Shown here: positions 55,985 through 64,000 of the stretch, piece after piece | Numbering within the stretch: position 1 is the first letter of the stretch | Layout: each line of letters starts with the position of its first letter | Assembly (NCBI GenBank): GCA_024760905.1 | Contig: CM045733.1 | Coordinates: 29,982,501-30,046,500, forward strand | Reading direction: 5' to 3' | Length of the DNA stretch: 64,000 bases | Source: Plotosus lineatus | Taxonomy: Eukaryota; Chordata; Actinopteri; Siluriformes; Plotosidae | The notes under the pieces: generated by a model | Databases searched by the model: none | Seen by the model: only the letters and a program-made list of their open reading frames with translations | Told to the model about the DNA's origin: nothing | Program-made: the position numbers and the translations under genes

Positions 55985-56320
55985 ATTTGGGAAGAATGAT
56001 CTCGTCAAACTGTCCGTGATGACAGCAGCCTAGCACTGATGCTGCTCCTCTGTCCGGTGATTACTTTGTGCACTGGAAGCTGTGGATTGTCTATATCTGA
56101 CAGCAGCCTATTCAGTGCCCGTCAGTCTGTGGCAGACGTTACACTGTCTAGTGCCTTCCCAACTACAGAGCCCACCTTACTCACCACTTTGTCCAGTCTT
56201 GAGGTGTCCTTCTCCATGCTTGCTTCCCTCCAGAACAGATCCGAAATGTGGGGTGCTTTGTTTGTCTTCTTCACACTTAAAGTCTTTTCACACATGCTGA
56301 GAGCCAGACAAAAATAGCAT
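55985..56320 (-). mobile_element. CR1/Rex1-type LINE C-terminal fragment
   Basis: The minus-strand translation contains SRLDKVVSKVGSVVGKALDS and an LNRLLSDIDNPQLPVHKV-like patch. This resembles the C-terminal LNKLVRRASSVLGCPLDSV region of the Rex1 copy at 35980. Frames shift within it. Confidence 0.6.
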
Positions 56321-56365
56321 CCTCTGTGCCATGTTCTGGAGGTTTGGAAATTTGGCTGTGCTTAA

Positions 56366-56441
56366 TAATGCATAAAACCAGTGCTTCTCAATTACCCCCC
56401 ACCCCCCCAACACAAAAAAAGCTTTTATGTGTGTATATATA
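56366..56441 (+). mobile_element. hAT terminal fragment at the duplication breakpoint
   Basis: CAGTGCTTCTCAATTACCCC resembles the left end of the hAT element at 61941 (CAGTGCGTCTCAATTATTTT). It is cut off after about 70 bases where the right duplicon begins. Confidence 0.5.
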
Positions 56442-57022
56442 CCCACTGTGAGTGTTCATCGTTTCAATGTAAGCATTATATATTCTGGATAATGTCTTTT
56501 GGCCATGGGATAGCAGACCAATCAGATTACTCCATTCCTTTGTATTGTGCAATAATTTATTTTTGTTCCATAAATGGTTATTGACAAAAGCATTGTAATC
56601 AGTTTTAAAGAAGTATTATAGTCTCATATAAAGATTCATTTTAACAGAAAAATGTTTTAGTTATTTAATTTAAGTAGATTTTTTTTAAAAATCAGATAAA
56701 ACAACTTTTTTTAACCTATTCTTTTACTAAACCATGTAGGTGTACAAACTATACCTTCTACACATTCCATCATGCTGGACTAAAGTGTGAATAAATTAAT
56801 TTTTGTTTTTTAAATAAAATATAACCTGTTGTTTGACTGAAAGATTTGATAAATTATTTAAATGATTTTGTGCATTACTGAGGAACACAGAAACATCATT
56901 TACATCATAGTAATTTTCTTTACTACACAGTAAGTAGATATCTGTTAAACAGAAACTGTAAAAATTAATATTTGCTTTCATATAAATTCATTATTAGTTA
57001 TGATCCAAAGTTTCTGCTCCAT

Positions 57023-57023
<1 letters not shown>

Positions 57024-57058
<35 letters not shown>
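57024..57058. repeat. (CA)n microsatellite
   Basis: About 17 units; paralogue of 1352-1407. Confidence 0.95.
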
Positions 57059-57061
<3 letters not shown>

Positions 57062-57284
57062 TTAGAAATTGCAAATTGATTGTTGTAATCCATTCGTCTT
57101 TTTCTTCATCTTGTCCTCTACTTGACTGGGGTCAATCACTTAACCTTTAAGAGATGAATATGAAATGAATATTATTTTTGTTGCATTTGATTCTTTATTA
57201 TTAGTCACTGATTACTCTATTATACATAAATGGTAAATGTTACTACTCATTACAAGTTTTTATTTCACCATCATATTCCTCTTA

Positions 57285-60200
57285 ATCGAGGGTCAGGTAG
57301 GTACACTCACCCCAACCACTTTCCCCAGCTCTTCTGGGGTTACACCCAAGGCGTTCCCAGGCCAACCAAGAGACATAGTCTCTCCAGTGTGTTCTAGGTT
57401 GACCCCTCGATTGGACAAGCTCAAAACACCACACTAGGGTCTCTTCTTGATTGGACATGCTCGAAACACCACACGAGGGAGTTGTTCGGGAGGCCAGATG
57501 CCCAAGCCACCTCAACTGGCACCCCTCAACATGGAGAAGCAGCAGTTCACTGCTGAGCTCCTTCCAGATGACTGAGGTTCTCAAGTAATCTCTTAGGGAG
57601 AGCCCTGCCACCCAGCAAAGGAAGCTAATTACAGCCACTTGTATCTGTGATCTTGTTCTTTCGGTCACTACCCAAAGCTCGTGACCTAGGGTGAGGGTTA
57701 GAATTTTGATTGACTGTTGAATTGAAAGCTTTGCTTTACGGCTCAGCCCCCTCTTCACCACGACGTTCATGTACAAGCTCCACTTTACGGCAGAGGTTGC
57801 AGGAATCTGTCTGTCAAACTACCGCTCCATCCTTCCCTCACTCGTAAATAAGACCCTGATATACTTGAACTCCTCCACTTAGGGCAGAACTTCTGTTTAG
57901 ATATAGAGTGTGTATTTCACCCTTTTTTCTGTTAAGGAGCATGTCCACGGGACTTGGAGGTGCTGATTCTCATCCCAGCTGCTTCATACTCAACTGTGAA
58001 TTGCTCCAATGAGAACTGAAGGTCCTGGATTGATGAAGCCAAAAGGGCAGCATTTATTTATTCATTCATTTTCTGAACCGCTTAATCCTAATTCGGGTCG
58101 GGGGGAGGCATCTCAGCCCACTCTGAGCAAGGGTGGGGTACACCCTGGACAACTCGACAGGCCATTGTAGAGCCAACACTCACACAACCATTCATACTCA
58201 CACTCACACCTATGGGCGATTTGGAACAGCCAAACTAACCTACTGTGTATGTTTTTGGACTATAAGAAGAAACAGGAATACCCTGAGGAAACCAACGCAA
58301 ACACGGTGAGAACATGCAAACTCCAAAAACTCCCAAGCTGTGAATCGGATTAAGTTTCATCTTGTTGTGAGATGGACATGCTAACACCATGTCACCATGC
58401 TGCCCAAAAGGGCAACATCATCCACAAAAAGCAGACAATATCGTATGACCACCAAACCAGAACATCTCAATGGTGCACCTGCACCCAGAAATTCTGTACA
58501 TAAAAATTATGAACAGAATAGGGGACAAAGGACAGCCTTAGGAGACTCACCAGAAATGAAATTGATCTATTACTAATACGAACCAAACTCTGACTCCAGT
58601 CATACAGAGACCGAAGTACAGTAGCAAAGGGTCTGGTACACCCTACTCCTAAAGCACACTTCACAAAATAGCCCAAGGGACATCTTCAAATGCCTTTTCT
58701 AAATCCAAAAAGCACATGTGGACAGATTGGGCAAACTCCCACACCCCTCCAAGATCTTGTAGTATGTATAGAACTGGTTGAGAGTGCTGTGTCCTGGACA
58801 AAAACCACATTGTTCCTCCTGAATTCGAGATTCAACTATTCATCAGATCATCCTTTCCAGTACTCCTACCACAGACTTTTCTGGGTAGGCAGAGGTTTGC
58901 GATTCCATGATAATTGGAACACTCCCTCTACTCCCATTTTTTAAAAAAAAGGCAGACTACCACCACATTTGCCAATCCAGATTTATGGCCCCTGATGGCC
59001 ACACGATGTTGCAGAGACGTGTCAACCAAGACAGTCCAACAACATCCAGAGCGCTGAGATACTCAGGGCAGATCTCATCCACCCCGGAGCCCACCCACTA
59101 AGGAGCTTTTGACTACCTTGGCGATTTCAGCCCCAGTGATGGGTGGCATCCCATCCAACCACAAAGGGTCTTTCTCCTCCATGAAGGGCATGTTGGTGGG
59201 ATTGAGGAGGCCCTCAAAGTATTGCTTTCCCGTCCCAACAACATCCCCAGTTGAGGTGAGCAGTTCCGCACTTCCACTGTACACAGTATTTGTGCAAAAC
59301 TGCTTCCCCCTACTGAGGTATCAGATAGTGGTCCACAACCTTTTCAATGTCAACTGATAGTCACTTTACAGGCCCTCACTAAACTGAGATGTTGCACTGG
59401 CGACAGCTCGGTCTGCAACACATTTGGCCTGCTGGTACCTGTCTGCTGCTTCTGGAGTCACACAGGCCAATAACACCCAGTAGGCCTTCTTTTTTCAGCT
59501 GGACGGCCCCCTCATCATAGGTGTCTACCACTGGGTTTGGGGGTTACTGCCACAACAGGCAGCAATGACGAGACAGTTATGGCCTCAATAATGAAGTCAC
59601 AAAACATGGTCCATTCGGATTCCCCCACCTTCTTTAGGATCTGGTTGTAGCTCTGCCGGAGGTGGGAGTTAAAGGCCCCTCTGACAGAAAACGTTGCCAA
59701 ACATTCCCAGGAGACGCTAAATACATGCTTGGGCCTGCCAGGTCTTCAGGGGGTGCCTCCCCCACGATCAGAGCCAGCTCACCACCAGGTGGTTATCAAT
59801 TTACAGCTCAGCTTCTCTCTTCACGCGAGTGTCCAGAATATGCAGCTAGCAAGTCAATCATCGAACTGTGGCCTAGGGTATTCTGGTGCTAAGTACACTT
59901 ATGGATACCCTTATGTTCGATTATGGTGTTCATGATTGTCAAACCGTGATGAGCACAGAAGTCCAACAATGAAACATCATTTGTGTTCAGATTGGAGAGG
60001 CCTTCCAGGTCACACTGTCACTGCCCACATGGGTATTGAAGTCTCCCAGCACAACGAAGAGGTCCCCAGTGGAGCATTCTCCCACACACCACCTAAAGAC
60101 GCCAAGAACAGTGGATACTGTAAACTGTCATTTTGTGCATAAGCACAAACAATAGTCAGTAGCCGTCGTCCCACTCGAAGTCGGAGGGAAGCTACCCTTT

Positions 60201-60545
60201 CGTCAACCGGGGAGAACCCCCAACATGTGGGCACTGAGACAAGGGGCAACGAGGATGCCGACACCGGCTTGCCACCTCTCCCCATGACCAACCCCAGAAT
60301 GGGATAAGGTCCAGCCCTTCTCAAGATGAGTGTTTCCAGAGCACAAGTCAGGCATGTGGAAAAAGTCAGCATCAGTAGCTGAGGATTGGTTCGATAGAAC
60401 CCATACCTTCAGCTGCCACCAACTCAGTGTACCAGACCCCGGTACCCCCTCATGCAGGTGGTGGGATATGGGCGGGTGGACCCATGTCTCCTTTTCGGGC
60501 TGATCCCTATCAGTCCTTTTCAGGGGCCCTCGGTGATCCACATCC
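57285..60545 (-). mobile_element. Rex3-type LINE, long degenerate copy split by a SINE
   Basis: Minus strand, 5' to 3'. The endonuclease region is at 60372-60010 (SPVDERVASLRLRVGRRLLT, TIVCAYAQNDSLQYPLFLAS). An EN-RT linker follows (about 59700-59280; QYFEGLLNPTNMPFMEEKDP at 59250). RT has EEQCGFCPGHST-like sequence near 58810 and an LCPLFC-like remnant of QGCPLSP at about 58535. Then comes the post-RT part (57776-57282; GHELWVVTERTRSQIQ, RWLGHLAS). Stops and shifts occur throughout. The SINE at 58053-58405 separates the two halves. This copy shows what the left duplicon lost. Confidence 0.85.
58053..58405 (-). mobile_element. SINE with L2-type tail inside Rex3
   Basis: The tail TTCATTTTCTGAACCGCTTA and block GGTACACCCTGGACAACTCG, then the body ACATGCAAACTCCAAAAACT and head-like GCTAACACCATGTCACCATG, read on the minus strand. 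CAAAAGGGCA occurs at both ends (58042 and 58405), consistent with a target duplication in Rex3. Confidence 0.78.
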
Positions 60546-60671
60546 GGGCAAGGGAAACTGTATTTTTGTCTTTATTCCTATAGAGGTCTTTTGAACTGTT
60601 AGGAAAGTTATTATTTTTGTTGAAATATTTAGATTCAGTGTTGCAAATATTATCAATTAACAGACATACCT
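60546..60671. other. Sequence downstream of the right lectin gene
   Basis: AT-rich; it contains the shared TTAGATTCAGTGTTGC (60628) and a donor-like AAAG/GTATGT on the minus strand immediately after the lectin stop codon. Confidence 0.5.
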
Positions 60672-61415
60672 TTATGTGTGGTAGCAAACAAAGCTCATTT
60701 TCTCCATGCAGTCTCTGTTCTCCAAGACATTGCCAGCAACTTTGGCTCCACAAAAGAAAGGTCGAATAGGACATGATGGTAGTGAGACTGGATTAGTCAG
60801 AGGCTTCTTGTTCACCCAAAACCATGACCCATCCAGAAATGTCAGTCCTGTCCACACATTAGCATTCTGAATACTCCCGATTAGCTTGTTGACTTCTAAG
60901 AAATCTTTTTCTGTGTCCAGGCTGATCAGGTCAGTGTACTGTGCTCTGCAGTGTGCCAGTGCCTCATGCCAGGTCTTCCTCTCTTGCACCATGATTAGTT
61001 TTGGCTTCATTGTGTAGCAAAAGAATGGAAGACTCTTTTCGCAATTGAGATCACCAAGCTCAGCATTTTCTATGTATGCACAATGTTGAGTGTATGGTTG
61101 ATCTGGCTGATTATCTCTCCACTCAGCAAACTCAAATTCACTTCCATCAGACCACTGACCAAACGTCGTCTGATCTGGATTCTTGTAAAGTCCACTCCAA
61201 CCTCGAAAAGAAAAATCATCACCTACGTCTTCTCTGAATTTGGTCAGTTCCTCTAGTGTGTTAATAGATAAAAGATCTTCATAGTTATTTCTGCAGTGTG
61301 TCTGAGCATCTGACCAAGAGAAATCTATGTTTACAAAAATATATTCTTTCTGCAACAGACATGTTATTTTTCCTATTAGAGCTGCTAGGAGAAGGATAAC
61401 ATGAGCAGTCTTCAT
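60672..61415 (-). CDS. Secreted protein with two C-type lectin domains (right paralogue)
   Basis: An intact 247-codon frame, same layout as the left gene: signal peptide 1-19, domain 1 (C41/C133, C112/C125, QPD at 103-105), domain 2 (C156/C244, C215 or C222/C236) lacking a sugar-binding tripeptide. Compared with the left protein it differs at 19 of residues 1-86 (for example 63, 66 and 67 are D here but V, I and Y on the left; 74 is S for T). Only one of residues 87-247 differs (L206 for F). The changed surface is the N-terminal half of domain 1, away from the QPD loop in sequence. Role inferred as soluble carbohydrate or pathogen recognition. Confidence 0.88.
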   Translation of the reverse strand: MKTAHVILLLAALIGKITCLLQKEYIFVNIDFSWSDAQTHCRNNYEDLLSINTLEELTKFREDVGDDFSFRGWSGLYKNPDQTTFGQWSDGSEFEFAEWRDNQPDQPYTQHCAYIENAELGDLNCEKSLPFFCYTMKPKLIMVQERKTWHEALAHCRAQYTDLISLDTEKDFLEVNKLIGSIQNANVWTGLTFLDGSWFWVNKKPLTNPVSLPSCPIRPFFCGAKVAGNVLENRDCMEKMSFVCYHT

Positions 61416-61522
61416 CTCTCACTATGTTGTTTTTGAGCACTAATGTGAAGAGTGTTACATGTAAAAAGATGTGTGTCACAAAAAGGTTTGAGGAAGCAAT
61501 CCACACAGATCCTCTTAATAAA

Positions 61523-61544
61523 GAAATATACAAGTTATGCAAAT
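61523..61544 (-). promoter_or_regulatory. Octamer plus TATA-like core promoter of right lectin gene
   Basis: ATTTGCAT (61544-61537, minus strand) is followed by CTTGTATATTT. The motif and spacing equal those of the left gene despite several percent divergence around them. In vertebrates an octamer close to a TATA element is best known from immunoglobulin promoters; lymphoid expression here is speculation. Confidence 0.45.
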
Positions 61545-61940
61545 GAAAAAAGTGCGTCACTGTGATTTATTTGTTTAATCAGATTCAAGTTCATTTTGCA
61601 GACCAATATCTAAATGTGTCTTCTGTGTGGCTATGAATAGGAAAATACTATGGACAGACATATAACCGTGTGTATACCTATAGCATATCATTAAATTAGT
61701 TATTGAATTTATTACATGAAAGCTTTGTCTTGTACATTTTTTTAATTTTGGTTACTGCTCTTGTGTTGTCCTGACCGTAACTAACACATCCATGTTTTGC
61801 ACATGGCATGAGGCATTTGCTTACCAAATATACTGGACACCAACACAAAGTCAGAGTTTAGGTTTACTTCATTAAAATTTTACCATAACTGCCTTGCATA
61901 TACTGTTTTGTATATTGTTCTTTTGTCAATCAGTGTAAAG

Positions 61941-63114
61941 CAGTGCGTCTCAATTATTTTCTGTCACATCCCCTCAGGAAGAGGAAAGCATTTCACACAC
62001 CCCAAATATAAATTGTATTATTTGTCTAAAAATTGTTATAAGTAATCCTCTGCATAACACTGTGTCCTTATTAATATTATGAATACAAAAAAAGAAGAAC
62101 TATAGATTGACTTCCAACAAAGAATAACTTTATTAACACTTTTTAGTATTTTTGTTTAAAAAGCACAGATTTTTGAAGCAGGGTGCATCAATTTGCCTGA
62201 AATAAAAAAGTATCCTTAAAAATAAAATAAAATAAAATAAATAAATAATAATAAATTCAAACTGATCAGAGCACAATATATAAAACACTTTAACCTACAA
62301 AACAAAAATGAATAAAACAATGTGTTATTATTATTTATTTTTATTTTTTTTTTTTTTTGTCAAAATGATTAAGTCCAGATTAATGGCTACAATGAGCACG
62401 TTTGGCAGTGCACAGCTTTTCGAAGCCGGTTTAAAAGTACGACACTGAACTCTCAAATCATACTCAATGCTGAACTGGGATCTGGACTTATTTTCACAGC
62501 AGTGACGTCATCCAGCATGACAGAGACTGTGTGTGCTGCAGGTAGGATCAGTTCGTCTGCTGTGGGGTTTTCTGCACTGAGCAGTTTGGTACTCCACCTT
62601 ATCTGATGCTAACAGAGCTCGCTGGTTTACTGGAGTAGCAGTCACAAAGCGGGATGGTTGTTGGCGATACTCGGCACGTTTTCACTGAAAAAACTCACGC
62701 GGCTCATCACGTGATCGGGGTGTGAAGTCTTTAAGTGACTCCTGAATTTATTTGGCTTCATGCTGTCCGTTGCCAATGTTTTCAGACACAGTAAACACAG
62801 CAGTCTTTGTTCGTTTCTCACCGCAGCACAGTGAAGTCGAGTGCTACGTTCGCTTCATCATACCTCCTCGACTTAGCTTTCGGGAGACTTTCGTTTCTCT
62901 CACTGCCTCCGTCTCTCTTTCCATCCCCGTTAAAAATTTCCATGGTGGGTTTATTAACTACACTTCTTATTTTACCTCTGGGCACACTCTAACAGTGAGG
63001 AAGCCACTGCCACCTGCTGTAGTGGATATAGAATTACACTTTATCGTAATACGGCAAGAAAAAAAAAAAAGCATGTTCCCAGGGGTCACTCTGGCATCGC
63101 ACCGCGAACCACTG
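61941..63114. mobile_element. Non-autonomous hAT transposon, 1174 bp, right duplicon only
   Basis: A perfect 8-bp target duplication, GTGTAAAG, flanks it (61933-61940 and 63115-63122). The left end is CAGTGCGTCTCAATTATTTT; the right end is the reverse complement of CAGTGGTTCGCGGTGCGATG. The left duplicon carries the empty site (single GTGTAAAG at about 6727). No transposase frame; the open frame at 62752-63120 has no recognised domain. Confidence 0.92.
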
Positions 63115-63122
63115 GTGTAAAG

Positions 63123-63611
63123 AAAGATTTCAAGCTTTATGGAGTCGATCAATCTATTTCTAACTACAGTTGAAAATATTATGCATTTATTAAAATTTAA
63201 TAATAAAAGCTGCTGTGTGATAGAGCTCAGGAAATGAATGCTACATAATTTTTAATTTTTACAATTAATACACGGTGAATTCTAAAACTAAACTAAGCAT
63301 TTGCAGTTTTTCTGAATGAATAGGTCACCTTTTGGACTTCTCGGAACCACTGATTTGATAAGAATTAGTTTGCACCAAAATCTAATGGAATTTGTCTGCA
63401 GAATGAAATGGACACTGACACAAAGGCAGTCATTTACTGTAATGAATTCCAACTTTGTTTATATCTTTATCATCTCAGTACCCTATCTTTTTTCACATTT
63501 GAAAGGAAGAAAACACGTGTCTGTGTTATCTACCTCACATAACTTTGATAAATCTCTACTGAATATTATTTATATCAATGGGAGGTGTACATCTATAATC
63601 TCCATGACCTG
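63123..63611. other. Distal upstream flank of right lectin gene
   Basis: It matches 6738-7186. No gene is called; the 98-codon plus frame at 63316 diverges from its left partner through indels. Confidence 0.5.
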
Positions 63612-63876
63612 AAAGGCAGTGGCACAGTGGTACATCCACCTCACAGCAAGTAGATCGTTGCTTTGGGTCCTGTGCTTGACAGGGGCATTCCTGTGTGGAG
63701 TTTGCAATGTTCTCTCTGTGCTTGTGAGTACTCTGGTTTCCTACCACACTCAAAAGACATGCAAATTAGGCCAATTTTAATTGACCGCAGTGTGAATGGT
63801 TGTTTCTCTGTTTTGACCCTGTGATAGAATGTCAATTTCTTCAAGGGGTACTCTGCCTTCACCCAGAGTTGGTTAA
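63612..63876 (+). mobile_element. tRNA-derived SINE (paralogue of 7545-7890)
   Basis: Head GGCAGTGGCACAGTGGTACA, body TGTGTGGAGTTTGCAATGTT and tail GAGTTGGTTAAGATA. A short deletion in the body relative to the left copy removes the GGGTTTCCTCCG part. Confidence 0.68.
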
Positions 63877-63894
63877 GATATATATATATATATA
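63877..63894. repeat. (TA)n microsatellite
   Basis: About nine TA units. Confidence 0.85.
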
Positions 63895-63904
63895 TTATTC
63901 TTCC

Positions 63905-64000
63905 TCATTTATTCATTGTCTGAACTGCTTCATCCTCAGTAGGGTTAATCAGTTGACTCTGGGCGAGGACAGAGTACACCCTGAACAGCTCGTCATTTCA
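63905..64000 (-). mobile_element. SINE L2-type tail, cut by the window end
   Basis: TTTATTCATTGTCTGAACTG and GAGTACACCCTGAACAGCTC match 8125-8218. Confidence 0.65.

Larger units (their letters stand above)
56442..64000 (+). repeat. Right copy of the direct segmental duplication (continues past the window)
   Basis: It aligns with 741-8222 in the same orientation. It retains the longer ancestral Rex3 element (57285-60545) that the left copy has lost in part. It has gained a hAT element at 61941-63114 and lacks the SINE found at 7187-7506. Alignment continues to the last base (…CAGCTCGTCATTTCA, matching 8204-8218). Confidence 0.92.

Overview
The window looks like a repeat-rich stretch of a ray-finned (teleost-type) fish chromosome. 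The evidence is Rex1- and Rex3-type LINEs, many copies of an RTE-clade LINE, several tRNA-derived SINE families of the kind common in fish, a decayed Ty3/gypsy element, hAT- and TA-flanked DNA transposons, spliced vertebrate exons, and two fish-style secreted C-type lectin genes. There are no operons, CRISPR arrays, rRNAs or prokaryotic signals. I cannot name the species.

Host genes are sparse. Two intact genes for a secreted protein with two C-type lectin domains (247 aa each, minus strand) lie at 5461-6204 and 60672-61415. They sit in a direct segmental duplication: 741-8222 pairs with 56442-64000, about 55.7 kb apart, and the right copy runs off the window. A dead copy of the same gene (11535-11990) and scattered relics of its upstream flank (12.0, 12.7-13.2, 13.6-13.9, 17.1-17.8, 20.4 and 55.2 kb) show that this was once a larger lectin array. 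A single-pass membrane protein gene (minus strand, 25879-26398, splice acceptor visible) and two plus-strand exons of protein kinase C theta (43968-44012 and 44429-44587) are the other recognisable coding sequences.

The rest is mostly transposable elements. Left to right: Rex3 debris (1-519); left duplicon with a 5'-truncated LINE (2574-5415); nearly full RTE LINE (8341-11465); SINE and hAT nest (14.2-17.1 kb); RTE and CR1/Rex1-type fragments (17.8-19.8 kb); a quiet AT-rich zone (19.8-27.1 kb); a possible CpG-type promoter patch (27.9-28.5 kb); a full-length RTE LINE with a 13-bp target duplication (28926-32056) abutting a scrambled one (32075-33655); Rex1 (34150-36590); gypsy element with a SINE in its LTR (36694-41020); an R4/Dong-like LINE with a restriction-like endonuclease (41040-43856); PRKCQ exons; an RTE LINE whose 3' part is inverted (44843-48620); RTE pieces around an AT repeat (51672-54212); a TA-flanked MITE (54674-55187); then the right duplicon, with its own post-duplication hAT insertion (61941-63114).

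The duplication gives filled/empty site pairs. A SINE (7187-7506) is present only on the left and a hAT element only on the right. The two lectin proteins differ at 19 of the first 86 residues but at only one of the last 161. The same tRNA-type SINE head is found joined to two unrelated LINE-type tails.
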